In this document: positions 26,651 to 36,657 of the stretch, piece by piece | Position numbering within the stretch: position 1 is the stretch's first letter | Layout of the letters: every line of letters starts with the position of its first letter | From: Actinomycetes bacterium | GTDB taxonomy: Bacteria > Actinomycetota > Acidimicrobiia > Acidimicrobiales > JAKAOS01 | Direction: 5' to 3' | Length of the DNA stretch: 52,036 nt | NCBI GenBank assembly: GCA_021791675.1 | Contig: JAJYWE010000013.1 | Span: 3,378-55,413 of the forward strand | Notes under the pieces: model-generated | What the model was told of the DNA's origin: nothing | The model's database searches: none | The model's input: only the letters and a program-made list of their open reading frames with translations | Made by a program: the position numbers and the translations under genes

Positions 26651-28629
26651 GACGCTCCTTCCGGGGTTCGGAGAATCTGGAGTGCGGTGCCGACGACAGC
26701 GTCGACGGTGAAGCCGAGCTCGGCGAGGACGACCTCGCCGGGGGCGGAGGCGCCGAAGCGGTCCAGGTGCACGCCCGCGTCCTCCCAGGCTGCCCACCCG
26801 AACGACGCGGCCGCCTCCACGCCGACCCGAGGGACGCCCGGTGGGAGGACCGACGCGCGGTACGCCTCGTCCTGCGCCGCGAAGCGATCCCAGCTCGGGA
26901 ACGAGACAACCCGTGCAGCGAAGCCGGCTGCGGCGAGGAGGGGAACGGCGCCCAGGCAGAGCTGGACCTCGCTCCCGGTGCCGATCAGGACGACGTCGGG
27001 CTCGGTGCTGGGGTCGTCGAGCACGTAGGCCCCGCGCCCGACGAGGTCACGCCGTTCGGCAGTACCGGGGAGCACGGGGAGGTCCTGACGGCTCAGGACC
27101 AGCGCAACCGGACCGCTCCCCTCGACGGCGAGCTGCCAGGCGGCGGCGCACTCGTTCGCGTCGGCGGGGCGGAAGAGCGACAGGCCGGGCATCGCGCGCA
27201 TCGCCGCGAGATGCTCGACGGGCTGGTGGGTGGGGCCGTCCTGGCCGAGGCCGATCGAGTCGTGCGTCCAGAAGTAGATGACCTTCGTCCGTGACAGGGC
27301 GGCGATGCGGACGGCCGGGCGGAGGTAGTCGCTGAAGACGAAGAAGGTCCCGCCGACCGGGAGCACGCCGCCGTGTGCAGCCATGCCGTTCATCGCAGCG
27401 GCCATGCCGAGCTCGCGGATCCCGTAGTGGACCTGGCGGCCCGCGGGGGTCTCCCCGGACTGCGTCTCGGCACCCGGGAGGAGCGTGCCGGTGTTCCCGG
27501 TGAGGTCTGCGGCGCCGGTCACGAGCCCGGGGATGCCCGGAGCCGTCGCCGCCAGGCACGCCCCCACCGCCTTTCGGGTCGCGACACGCGCGCCCACCTC
27601 GAAGGTCGGCAGCGCGGACTCCCACCCCTCGAGGGGCAGGCCCGCCAGCGCCGCGGCGAGCTCGGCCGCGTCGGGGCGATCGGGGTCCTGGCGCGCCTCC
27701 CAGGCCTCGCGCAGTGCCTGCCCCCTCGGGATGCAGCGGCGGTACAGCTCCAGCACGTCGTCGGGAACCCAGAACTGCTGGTCCGGGGGAAGGCCGAGGA
27801 GCTCCTTGGTGAGGCGGATCTCCTCCTCTCCGAGCGGGTCGCCGTGTGCCTTGGACGTGTCGGTGACATGCGGAGCCGGCCAGCCGATGTGGCTCCGGAG
27901 CACGAGGAGGCTCGGCCGGTCCTCTTCCTCCATCGCGTGGCGCAGGCCGGCCTCGAGGGCGACGGTGTCGTTCGCGGCCTCGCCGAGTTGCTCGACGTGC
28001 CATCCGTAGGCCTCGAAGCGCCGGGCGCGGTCCTCCGTGAAGGCGAGCTCGGTCGGCCCGTCGATCGTGATGTGGTTGTCGTCGTAGACGCAGATCAGGC
28101 GCGCGAGGCCGAGGTGCCCGGCCAGCGACGCGGCCTCGTGGCTGATGCCCTCCATCAAGTCGCCGTCCGAGCAGATGGCGAACACGTGATGGTCGAAGGC
28201 CTGCGCGCCGAAGCGGCTCCGCAAGAAGCGCTCTGCCATCGCCATGCCGACGGCCATGCCGAGGCCCTGGCCGAGTGGGCCGGTGGTGACCTCGACGCCT
28301 TGGGTGTGCCCTCGCTCGGGATGTCCGGGTGTCGCAGAACCCCACTGGCGGAAGGTCTCGAGGTCGGTGAGCTCGAGACCGTAGCCCGTGAGGTAGAGCA
28401 TCGAATAGAGGAGGATCGACGCGTGGCCCGCCGAGAGGACGACGCGGTCCCGGTCCGGCCAGTTCGGCTCCGAGGGATCGTGGCGGAGCACCTTGGTCCA
28501 GAGCACGTGCGCCAGGGGCGCGAGTGCCATTGCCGTCCCCGGGTGCCCGGAGTTCGCCCGCTGCGGTGCGTCCATGGCCAGCCCACGGATGACGTTGATG
28601 CCGAGGGCCTCGAGATCGGGAGCGCTCAT
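26647..28629 (-). CDS. tkt: Transketolase
   Basis: [76 protein letters not shown]. Confidence 0.97.
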   Translation of the reverse strand: MSAPDLEALGINVIRGLAMDAPQRANSGHPGTAMALAPLAHVLWTKVLRHDPSEPNWPDRDRVVLSAGHASILLYSMLYLTGYGLELTDLETFRQWGSATPGHPERGHTQGVEVTTGPLGQGLGMAVGMAMAERFLRSRFGAQAFDHHVFAICSDGDLMEGISHEAASLAGHLGLARLICVYDDNHITIDGPTELAFTEDRARRFEAYGWHVEQLGEAANDTVALEAGLRHAMEEEDRPSLLVLRSHIGWPAPHVTDTSKAHGDPLGEEEIRLTKELLGLPPDQQFWVPDDVLELYRRCIPRGQALREAWEARQDPDRPDAAELAAALAGLPLEGWESALPTFEVGARVATRKAVGACLAATAPGIPGLVTGAADLTGNTGTLLPGAETQSGETPAGRQVHYGIRELGMAAAMNGMAAHGGVLPVGGTFFVFSDYLRPAVRIAALSRTKVIYFWTHDSIGLGQDGPTHQPVEHLAAMRAMPGLSLFRPADANECAAAWQLAVEGSGPVALVLSRQDLPVLPGTAERRDLVGRGAYVLDDPSTEPDVVLIGTGSEVQLCLGAVPLLAAAGFAARVVSFPSWDRFAAQDEAYRASVLPPGVPRVGVEAAASFGWAAWEDAGVHLDRFGASAPGEVVLAELGFTVDAVVGTALQILRTPEGAS

Positions 28630-28710
28630 GGCGTCACCCTACCCGCAAGGCACCCGGTGGCCAGGATGAACGGCCGCCACCGGACACGCCGCGGCCGGGC
28701 TGGTGGCGCC

Positions 28711-29457
28711 TCAGGCTGCGGCTGAGGCCTTCGGGCGGGCCAGCTTCACCTCGGTGTGACGGACCTTCGCCCAGCCGAGCCGCTGCAACGTCGCGATCAC
28801 CCACCAGCCGGGATCGAGCTCGCGACGAGCGAGGGACAGCCGGGCGGAGGTCGGCGCGGCGTGGTGGTTGTTGTGCAGTCCCTCGCCCATCGTGAGAAAG
28901 GCCAGCCACTGGTTGTTCGTCGCGATGTTGGGGTAGGGACGCCGCCCCCAGGAGTGGCCGATGGCGTTGATCGCCGCGTTGAGTAGGAGGTAGGAAACTG
29001 CGTGGACCGCCGCGGCGACGAGCGCCATCTCCCAGCCCAGGACGAGGACGAAGAGGGCGAAACCGATCCCGAGTCCGAGGAGCGCATGGTCGAACAGGCG
29101 GCGGTCCCAGGCGTCCGCCGGCAGGTCTCGGGCGTACTTCCGGACGACCTCCTCCTGCCGAGCGACGCGCCGGTACAGGACGAAGTTCAGGAACTGGACC
29201 ATCGAGAAGCCCTCGAGGAGCGGCGAATGGGGATCCCCCTCGACGTCGGTGAAGGCGTGGTGCTTGCGGTGGACGGCGACCCACTGACGCGGCCGCACTC
29301 CGGTCGAGATCCACACGAGTACCCGACAGGCGAAGGCGACGCCGGGCGAGAGGCTGAGCGCGCGATGTGAGAGGGCCCGATGGAGATAGAGCGTGGTGAG
29401 CAGCAGGGCGATCTGGCAGGTCGCGAGGCCGAACACCACGGCAAGGAGGACGCGCAC
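28711..29457 (-). CDS. Acyl-CoA / fatty acid desaturase
   Basis: Histidine boxes HRALSH, HRKHH, HNNHHA; membrane topology. Confidence 0.93.
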   Translation of the reverse strand: MRVLLAVVFGLATCQIALLLTTLYLHRALSHRALSLSPGVAFACRVLVWISTGVRPRQWVAVHRKHHAFTDVEGDPHSPLLEGFSMVQFLNFVLYRRVARQEEVVRKYARDLPADAWDRRLFDHALLGLGIGFALFVLVLGWEMALVAAAVHAVSYLLLNAAINAIGHSWGRRPYPNIATNNQWLAFLTMGEGLHNNHHAAPTSARLSLARRELDPGWWVIATLQRLGWAKVRHTEVKLARPKASAAA

Positions 29458-29616
29458 GCTGGCACGCTACCATCCGCCCGTCGAGCTCCCGTGCGCTGCC
29501 GAGTCCGGGCGAGGCGGGTGCTTGCGGGGAGGGGCGAGACGGGCTAGGAATGCGGGAACCGAGTCGCCGGCGCGCGCGTGTTCGCGCGCCGAGCTGTCGG
29601 GCCGGGAGGAACGAAC

Positions 29617-29970
29617 GTGGTGGACAGCACAGCGCAGCGCGAGCCGCACGGCGGGGAGGACTTCGGCGTGCTCCTCGGAGAGATCCGCGCGCTCACCACC
29701 GCCTACGTGAAGCAGCGGACGCTCGAACCTGCGAAGACCATCGGGCGCTTCGTCGCGGTGGGCGCAGCCGGCTCGATGCTGCTCGGCGGTGGGCTCACGC
29801 TCCTCGCCCTCGCGCTGCTCCGGGCCCTCCAGACGGCGACCGGCTCGACGTTCCACGGCCACCTCTCGTGGCTCCCGTACGTCGTCACGGCGGCGGTCGC
29901 CGTGGCCGTTGCGGGGGTGGCCGGACTTGCCGTCTTGCGTGGACGCGGACCCGGGAAGGTGGGACGATGA
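29617..29970 (+). CDS. Phage holin family / Actinobacterial membrane protein
   Basis: GVLLGEIRALTTAYVKQRTLEPAKTIGRFVAVGAAGSMLLGGGLTLLALALLRALQ, two TM helices. Confidence 0.7.
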   Translation: MVDSTAQREPHGGEDFGVLLGEIRALTTAYVKQRTLEPAKTIGRFVAVGAAGSMLLGGGLTLLALALLRALQTATGSTFHGHLSWLPYVVTAAVAVAVAGVAGLAVLRGRGPGKVGR

Positions 29971-30173
29971 GCAGCCGGCCCGTCACCGCGTCGGACATCG
30001 AGGCAAAGCTCCGCGCGCTCCAGGCGAGCCTCTCGGCCCCGGTCGAGCGTGCGCAGCCGTCGCTGGTTGCGATCGCGTCCACGGTCGGCGTCGCGCTCCT
30101 CGCCGTGGCGTACCTGGTGGGGAGGCGCAAGGGGAGACTCTCCTCGACGGTGGTCGAGATCCGCCGGATCTGA
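29967..30173 (+). CDS. Small single-TM membrane protein
   Basis: MSSRPVTASDIEAKLRALQASL...LVAIASTVGVALLAVAYLVGRRKGR; start overlaps upstream stop. Confidence 0.7.
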   Translation: MSSRPVTASDIEAKLRALQASLSAPVERAQPSLVAIASTVGVALLAVAYLVGRRKGRLSSTVVEIRRI

Positions 30174-30442
30174 TGCTCGGCTCCCTCCGCCGTCTCCTCG
30201 CCCCTCCGAAGCCGGTAGGACCACTCGGCAGCCTGCGGGCCGTGCCGGCGATGCTCCGACGGCGGGGACTGGTCGACGGCCTCCTCGGTGGCCGGACCGG
30301 CTGGCTCCTCGTCGGGGCGGCGGCACTGTTCGCGTCGGAGCTCCGCAAGGGCGGGCGACAGGTCCGGGTGACCGAGCGCCTTTCGCCGGGGCAGCGGCTC
30401 GAGATCAGGCACCTCGAACGGGCGACGCGCAGGCGCCGGTGA
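30173..30442 (+). CDS. Small hypothetical membrane-associated protein
   Basis: 89-aa ORF, start overlaps upstream stop; WLLVGAAALFASELRKG. Confidence 0.65.
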   Translation: MLGSLRRLLAPPKPVGPLGSLRAVPAMLRRRGLVDGLLGGRTGWLLVGAAALFASELRKGGRQVRVTERLSPGQRLEIRHLERATRRRR

Positions 30443-31473
30443 CCGAGGGGGGTGGGGCCGGAGCCCCTGCGCCAGGGGCATCGCTCCGGCGTGGCCGCGC
30501 GACGGGCGCGCTCGAAGCCGGCGAGCGGGTGCTCTTCGTCGACGCGAAGGACCGGCGGAACCTCGTCCGCCTCGTGGCCGGGGGACGGTTCCACTCCCAT
30601 GCCGGTGTCGTGGAGCTCGACCAGCTGATCGGCGGGCCCGAGGGCGTGGAGATCCGCTCGGCGGGTGGGGCCCGCTTCCTCGTCGTGCGCCCGACGCTCG
30701 CGGATGTCGTGCTCGGAATGCCTCGCGGCGCCCAGGTCGTCTACCCGAAGGATCTCGGGGCGATCCTCCTCCTCGCCGACGTGTTCCCCGGGGCGCGGGT
30801 GCTCGAGGCCGGGGTCGGCTCGGGTGCGCTCTCGATGGCGCTGCTCCGGGCAGGCGCAGACGTCGTCGGCTACGAGCTCCGGGAGGACTTTGCCGCGACC
30901 GCCGGGCGGAACGTGGCCGAGGCGCTCGGACCCGAGACCTCCTACCGGGTCGAGCTGCGCGACGTCTACGAGGGGATCGGCGAGACGGCGCTCGACGCCG
31001 TCGTGCTCGACCTGCCCGAACCGTGGCAGGTCGTGGCGCACGCGGCCCGAGCCCTCGCGCCGGGCGGCGTGCTGGTCTGCTACCTCCCGTCGATCCTCCA
31101 GGTGGCGACGCTTCGAGACGAGCTCGCCGCGAGCCCGTTCGGGCTGGCGGAGACGGTGGAGGTGCTCCAGCGGAGCTGGCATGTCGCGGGGAGGGCGGTC
31201 CGCCCCGCGCACCGGATGGTCGGGCACACCGGCTTCTTGACCGTGGCGCGCTTGCTCGGCGGAACGGTCCCGACGTCCGCCGCTCGGGCTCAGGTCGAGG
31301 GGGGGACCAACTCGTCCGGTGTCGAGGACGCGTCCGGTGTCGAGGACGCGCTGGCGCCAGCCCCGGCGTCGGCGTCGGCGTCGACCGAGGCGTGGGAGCC
31401 CCCGAGCTCGGCGGACTCGTCGTCGCGCCTGGCCGCAGCGGGGGAGAACGCGGGGAGGCAGATCGCGACGTAG
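30439..31473 (+). CDS. trmI: tRNA (adenine-N1)-methyltransferase TrmI
   Basis: YPKDLGAILLLADVFPGARVLEAGVGSGALSMALLRA; LDLPEPWQVVAHAARALAPGGVLVCYLPSILQV; just upstream of the proteasome locus. Confidence 0.93.
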   Translation: MTEGGGAGAPAPGASLRRGRATGALEAGERVLFVDAKDRRNLVRLVAGGRFHSHAGVVELDQLIGGPEGVEIRSAGGARFLVVRPTLADVVLGMPRGAQVVYPKDLGAILLLADVFPGARVLEAGVGSGALSMALLRAGADVVGYELREDFAATAGRNVAEALGPETSYRVELRDVYEGIGETALDAVVLDLPEPWQVVAHAARALAPGGVLVCYLPSILQVATLRDELAASPFGLAETVEVLQRSWHVAGRAVRPAHRMVGHTGFLTVARLLGGTVPTSAARAQVEGGTNSSGVEDASGVEDALAPAPASASASTEAWEPPSSADSSSRLAAAGENAGRQIAT

Positions 31474-31766
31474 TGGGCGCCGGTCGGGCTCGAGTAGCGG
31501 ACCCACTCCTCCGGGCGCGCGCGGCACGCCTGGCCCGCTGCGACCACGAAGCGCCCCTCGCGGTGCTCGACGACGAGGCTCCCCTCGAGCACGACGGTGA
31601 GCTCCTCGAAGCTCGGGCGCTGCCCGGGCTCGGACCAGCCCGGCGGGGCCACCATCCTCGCGACGCTGATCGTCGCGTCGCCGGTGCTCGCCCGGCCGAA
31701 GAACTCCTCGATCAGCTTGCCCGCAGGGGCTGGTATCGCAGCGGGCGCCGCGAGCAGCTCGGTCAC
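31290..31766 (-). CDS. Cupin-domain protein
   Basis: FEELTVVLEGSLVVEHREGRFVVAAGQACRARPEEWVRYSS; GTG start 31766 overlaps ferredoxin stop. Confidence 0.8.
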   Translation of the reverse strand: MTELLAAPAAIPAPAGKLIEEFFGRASTGDATISVARMVAPPGWSEPGQRPSFEELTVVLEGSLVVEHREGRFVVAAGQACRARPEEWVRYSSPTGAHYVAICLPAFSPAAARRDDESAELGGSHASVDADADAGAGASASSTPDASSTPDELVPPST

Positions 31767-31999
31767 GCCTGCTCGACGAAGATGCACTCGCCGGGGCACT
31801 CCTCGGCCGCCTCGACCACCGCGTCCTCGAGGTCGGTCGGCACGAGGGCCATCCCCTGCGCGCCACCCGGGTCGTTCTGCACCACCCCGCCGTCTTTCAC
31901 ATAGGCGAGGCCGTCGTCGAGCAAGGTGAACACCGCGGGCGCGATCTCTTCACAGAGACCGTCGCCGGTGCAGAGATCCTGGTCGATCCAGACCTTCAT
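31763..31999 (-). CDS. Ferredoxin (3Fe-4S/4Fe-4S type)
   Basis: MKVWIDQDLCTGDGLCEEIAPAVFTLLDDGLAYV...AAEECPGECIFVE. Confidence 0.95.
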   Translation of the reverse strand: MKVWIDQDLCTGDGLCEEIAPAVFTLLDDGLAYVKDGGVVQNDPGGAQGMALVPTDLEDAVVEAAEECPGECIFVEQA

Positions 32000-32120
32000 G
32001 TCGCGTCCGCTCTCCTTCGCGCCTCGCGTCGCACGCTCCTACCAGCGGTGAGGCTAGTGCCTGGCGCTCGGGGCGGGTGCCACCACTCGGCGGCGGGCCG
32101 GTGTAGGTTGCGGACGGGAG

Positions 32121-33884
32121 GTGGTCTCGACGACTGGTTCTGCGGACGGCGGATCGGGGCCGGAGGAGCGGCCGGCCGAGCTCGTTGCGTTGGAGGAGGA
32201 GGTCCAGCTGCTCCGGCGGCGGCTGGCCGAGGCACCGAGGCGGGTGCGGGCCCTCGAGGAGAAGCTCCTCGAGACGTCCGGGCAGCTCGCCCAGGCGCTC
32301 TCCCGCAACGAGAGGCTCACCTCGACCCTGCAGCAGGCGCGCGAGCACATCGCGACCCTGCGCGAGGAGGTCGACAAGCTCACCCAGCCGCCCTCGGCCT
32401 ACGGGACCTTCCTCACGGCGAACGAGGACGGCACCGTCGACGTGTTCTCCGGGGGTCGGAAGATGCGCGTCGCGCTGCACCCGGAGCTCGACGCGGCGAG
32501 CTTGTCACGGGGCCAGGAGGTCGTGCTCAACGAGTCGCTCAACGTGGTGCTCGCCGGGAGCCTCGAGCGAGCGGGTGAGGTCGTCACCGTGAAGGAGCTC
32601 CTCGACGGTGGCCGGGCGCTCGTGGTCGCCCGTGCGGACGAGGAGCGGGTCTGCGAGCTGGCGTCGCAGCTCGCTTCCGGCCTCGCCGACCAGCGACTGC
32701 GCGTCGGGGACAGCGCGCTCATGGACTCGCGCACGGGGCTGCTCCTCGAGCGACTGCCCCGTCCGGAGGTCGAGGAGCTGGTCCTCGAGGAGGTGCCGGA
32801 CGTCTCCTACGAGGACGTCGGGGGTCTCGACAGCCAGATCGAGGACATCAAGGACGCCGTCGAGCTCCCGTTCCTCCATCGAGCGCTCTTTGCCGAGTTC
32901 GACCTGCCTGCCCCGAAGGGCATCCTCCTCTACGGGCCGCCGGGCTGTGGCAAGACGCTGATCGCGAAGGCGGTGGCGAACTCGCTCGCGAAGAAGGTGG
33001 CCGAGCTCGCCGGCGACAAGGGGGCACGAAGCTACTTCCTCAACATCAAGGGCCCGGAGCTGCTCAACAAGTACGTGGGCGAGACCGAGCGCCAGATCCG
33101 ACTCGTCTTCCAGCGGGCGAGGGAGAAGTCCGAGGAGGGCGTGCCGGTCATCGTGTTCTTCGACGAGATGGACTCGCTGTTCCGCACGAGGGGCACCGGG
33201 ATCAGCTCCGACATGGAGTCGACGATCGTGCCACAGCTCCTGGCGGAGATCGACGGCGTCGAAGCGCTCCGCAACGTCATCGTCATCGGAGCCTCCAACC
33301 GGGAGGACCTGATCGACCCGGCGATCCTGCGCCCGGGCCGGCTCGACGTCAAGATCAAGATCGAGCGCCCGGACGCGCAGGCTGCGGCGCAGATCTTCGC
33401 TCGGTACCTCCCGGCGAGCCTCCCGCTCGACCCGGACGAGGTGGAACGGCTCGGTGGGGGTGATCGCGACAAGGCGGTCACGGCGATCATCGAGCAGACG
33501 GTCGCGGAGATGTACCGGGATGACGACGAGAACCGGTTCCTCGAGGTCACCTACCAGAACGGAGACAAGGAGACCCTCTACTACAAGGACTTCTCCTCTG
33601 GTGCGATGATCGAGAACATCGTGCGACGGGCGAAGAAGCTCGCCATCAAGCGGGCCATTGCCGGTGGGGTGAAGGGCGTGCGCTTGCAGGACCTCCTCGA
33701 CTCGATCAAGCAGGAGTACAAGGAGCACGAGGACCTCCCGAACACGACGAACCCCGACGACTGGGCGAAGATCTCCGGCAAGAAGGGGGAGCGGATCGTC
33801 TACGTCCGCACCCTGGTCACCGAGGGCGAGCTCGCTGCTGGCGGGCGTGCCATCGAGCGGGTCGGCACCGGTCAGTACCTATGA
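32121..33884 (+). CDS. arc: Proteasome-associated AAA ATPase (ARC/Mpa)
   Basis: N-terminal coiled coil, [37 protein letters not shown]-terminal GQYL. Confidence 0.97.
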   Translation: MVSTTGSADGGSGPEERPAELVALEEEVQLLRRRLAEAPRRVRALEEKLLETSGQLAQALSRNERLTSTLQQAREHIATLREEVDKLTQPPSAYGTFLTANEDGTVDVFSGGRKMRVALHPELDAASLSRGQEVVLNESLNVVLAGSLERAGEVVTVKELLDGGRALVVARADEERVCELASQLASGLADQRLRVGDSALMDSRTGLLLERLPRPEVEELVLEEVPDVSYEDVGGLDSQIEDIKDAVELPFLHRALFAEFDLPAPKGILLYGPPGCGKTLIAKAVANSLAKKVAELAGDKGARSYFLNIKGPELLNKYVGETERQIRLVFQRAREKSEEGVPVIVFFDEMDSLFRTRGTGISSDMESTIVPQLLAEIDGVEALRNVIVIGASNREDLIDPAILRPGRLDVKIKIERPDAQAAAQIFARYLPASLPLDPDEVERLGGGDRDKAVTAIIEQTVAEMYRDDDENRFLEVTYQNGDKETLYYKDFSSGAMIENIVRRAKKLAIKRAIAGGVKGVRLQDLLDSIKQEYKEHEDLPNTTNPDDWAKISGKKGERIVYVRTLVTEGELAAGGRAIERVGTGQYL

Positions 33885-33970
33885 ACCCGGTCCAGCGGGT
33901 GAGCGATGGGGTCACCAGGGAGACGGCAGCAGCCCGGTACCTGACGCGGCGCCCGGGTTAGGTTGCCGAC

Positions 33971-35461
33971 GTGGCGATCCAGAAGGTGTGCGGGGTCGAG
34001 ACCGAGTACGGCATCACCCACCTCGGTGTCGCCGAGCCCAACCCGATCACGGCGTCGTCGCTGCTGATCCAGGCCTACGTTGCGGCCGTCCAGCGCCGGG
34101 TCGGCTGGGACTTCGAGGACGAGACGCCCGGGCGTGATGCGCGGGGCTTCGCCCGGGAGGGCGCGAGTGCGCCGGTGGTCGAGACGCACCTCGTCAACGC
34201 CGTGCTCACCAACGGGGCACGGTTCTACGTCGACCACGCGCATCCGGAGTACTCGACTCCCGAGTGTGCGAGCCCGCTCGACGCCGTGCGCTGGGACCGC
34301 GCCGGGGAGCTCATCCTCACCCGCGCCATGGCGGCGGCGGCGGAGACGCTCCCGCCCGGGCAGGAGATCGTCGTCTACAAGAACAACTCGGACGGCAAGG
34401 GGAACAGCTACGGCTGCCACGAGAACTACCTCCTCGATCGGGAGGTGCCCTTCGCGCGGATCGTGGCGGGCATCCTCACCCACTTCGTGACCCGCCAGCT
34501 CTACACCGGGGCAGGGAAGGTCGGCGCGGAGGCAGGCGGCGAGACCGACCAGGTCACCTTCCAGCTCTCCCAGCGAGCCGACTTCTTCGAGGAGGAGGTG
34601 GGCCTCGAGACCACCCTCAAGCGTCCTCTCGTGAACACCCGCGACGAGCCGCATGCCGATCCGCGCAAGTACCGCCGCCTGCACGTGATCGCCGGGGACG
34701 CGAACCTCTGCGAGGTGGCGACCTTCCTCAAGGTGGGCGTGACCGCCCTCGTCCTCTCGATGATCGAGGACGACTTCCTCGACCTCGAGGGCCTGGTCCT
34801 CGCCGCACCCGTGCGCGCCGTGCGCCAGGTCTCGCGCGACCTCACCTTCGCCGCGCCGCTCGACCTCGCAGACGGCGGGACGTCGACCGCACTCGGCCTC
34901 CAGTGGCGGCTCTTCGAGCAGGCGCAGAAGTACGCCGAGTCCGAGGGCCTCGACTCGCTCGGGGGCTCCGGGCCGGAGGTCCTCGCGGGCTGGGAGCGGG
35001 CGCTCGAGACCCTCGAGAGCGACCCGTCGCTGCTGGCTGGGACCGCCGACTGGGCCACGAAGCGCAGTCTCGTCGAGGCCTACCGCGAACGGCACGGCCT
35101 CTCCTGGCGCCACCCTCGTCTCGCGCAGCTCGACCTGCAGTACCACGACCTGCGGCCCGGGCGGTCACTCTTCGCCCGCCTGCCGAGCGAGCGGCTCCTC
35201 TCGGAAGAGGAGGTCAGGGCAGCGGTCACCGAGCCGCCTCGGACGACCCGGGCCTACTTCCGCGGACGCTGCCTCGAGCGGTGGGCGTCCTCGGTCGCGG
35301 CTGCCAACTGGGACTCCATGGTCTTCGACCTGGGTGGCGATCCGCTCCAACGGGTCCCGATGCTCGAGCCGCTGCGTGGGACCGCTGAGGTGGTCGATAG
35401 CCTGTTCGAAGAGTGCCGGACCCCGGCGGAGCTGCTGGCCCGGCTGGGATCGGAGGGGTAG
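33971..35461 (+). CDS. dop: Depupylase/deamidase Dop
   Basis: [58 protein letters not shown]-like region [25 protein letters not shown]. Confidence 0.96.
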   Translation: MAIQKVCGVETEYGITHLGVAEPNPITASSLLIQAYVAAVQRRVGWDFEDETPGRDARGFAREGASAPVVETHLVNAVLTNGARFYVDHAHPEYSTPECASPLDAVRWDRAGELILTRAMAAAAETLPPGQEIVVYKNNSDGKGNSYGCHENYLLDREVPFARIVAGILTHFVTRQLYTGAGKVGAEAGGETDQVTFQLSQRADFFEEEVGLETTLKRPLVNTRDEPHADPRKYRRLHVIAGDANLCEVATFLKVGVTALVLSMIEDDFLDLEGLVLAAPVRAVRQVSRDLTFAAPLDLADGGTSTALGLQWRLFEQAQKYAESEGLDSLGGSGPEVLAGWERALETLESDPSLLAGTADWATKRSLVEAYRERHGLSWRHPRLAQLDLQYHDLRPGRSLFARLPSERLLSEEEVRAAVTEPPRTTRAYFRGRCLERWASSVAAANWDSMVFDLGGDPLQRVPMLEPLRGTAEVVDSLFEECRTPAELLARLGSEG

Positions 35462-35466
35462 GAAGC

Positions 35467-35667
35467 ATGGCAGAGCGTGAGCTGAAGCGGCGGCCGGAAC
35501 GCGAGCGCGAGCAGGAGCCTGCCGAGGTCGAGGAGGCTCCGCAAGGCGGGGAGAAGGCCGAGAAGCTGAAGGCCGAGCTGGACGAGCTCCTCGACGAGAT
35601 CGACGAGGTGCTGGAGGACAACGCCGAGGAGTTCGTCCGGAACTACGTGCAAAAGGGCGGTCAGTAG
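35467..35667 (+). CDS. pup: Prokaryotic ubiquitin-like protein Pup
   Basis: 66-aa acidic protein ending LLDEIDEVLEDNAEEFVRNYVQKGGQ. Confidence 0.98.
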   Translation: MAERELKRRPEREREQEPAEVEEAPQGGEKAEKLKAELDELLDEIDEVLEDNAEEFVRNYVQKGGQ

Positions 35668-35721
35668 ACCGGCCGTACGGAGCGTCGCGTGGACGATTGA
35701 CCGGGCGGTACCGAGCGTGGC

Positions 35722-36657
35722 GTGGACGGTAGCCTCGGGCGGGTGAGCACTCCCTTCTCCTGGGCCCCGCAGGGCCGCGGGTCGCCCTGGACGGGCGACC
35801 GAGCTGGCATGGGCATCGACCCCTTTGCGCTCTCGTGGGACCCCGGCCCGAGCTTCGTCCGGCTGCTGGAGGCGACCGGGCAGGACCCCTTCGGGGCGAG
35901 TGCCGTGCTCGGAGGGGTGGCTCCGGTCGGGGCGGGCTCGGGCGCTGCGTCACGCGCTGCGGGTACCGGGGGGATGCCGCCGCACCCGCACGGGACGACG
36001 ATCGTCGCGCTGCGCTACCGCGACGGCGTCGTCATGGCTGCGGACCGCCGCGCCACGGAGGGCCACCTGATCGCCCATCGCAGCCTCCGCAAGCTCTTCC
36101 CGGCAGACCGGCTCTCGGGGATCGCGATCGCCGGCGCCGCCGGGCCCGCGATGGAGATGGTCCGGCTGTTCCAGACGCAGCTCGAGCACTACGAGAAGGT
36201 GGAGGGCTCTGCGTTGTCGCTCGAGGGCAAGGCGAACCAGCTCGCCGGGATGATCCGGGGCAACCTCGGGATGGCGATGCAGGGCCTCGTGGTCATCCCG
36301 CTCTTCGCCGGCTACGACGAGCGCCTGGGCCGGGGTCGGATCTTCAACTACGACGTGACGGGCGGGCGCTACGAAGAGGCAGACTTCCACGCCACCGGCT
36401 CCGGCGGTCGGGACGCGCGCAGCGCGATCAAACTGGCCTGGTCGGATGGGCTGGAGCGGGAGCGGGCGGTCGAGCTCGCGATCGCGGGCCTCTGGGAGGC
36501 TGCGGACGAGGACAGCGCAACGGGCGGTCCAGACCTCGTGCGTCAGATCTTCCCGACTGCCGCCACGATCACTCGCGAGGGCTTCGCCGAACTGGAGGAG
36601 CCAGAGGTGGCCGACCGGTTTCGCGCGCTGCTCGCTCGGAAGGGAGCATCGGCATGA
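35722..36657 (+). CDS. prcB: Proteasome subunit beta
   Basis: Propeptide then G|TTIVALRYRDGVVMAADRRATEG, predicted catalytic Thr codon at 35995. Confidence 0.96.
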   Translation: MDGSLGRVSTPFSWAPQGRGSPWTGDRAGMGIDPFALSWDPGPSFVRLLEATGQDPFGASAVLGGVAPVGAGSGAASRAAGTGGMPPHPHGTTIVALRYRDGVVMAADRRATEGHLIAHRSLRKLFPADRLSGIAIAGAAGPAMEMVRLFQTQLEHYEKVEGSALSLEGKANQLAGMIRGNLGMAMQGLVVIPLFAGYDERLGRGRIFNYDVTGGRYEEADFHATGSGGRDARSAIKLAWSDGLERERAVELAIAGLWEAADEDSATGGPDLVRQIFPTAATITREGFAELEEPEVADRFRALLARKGASA

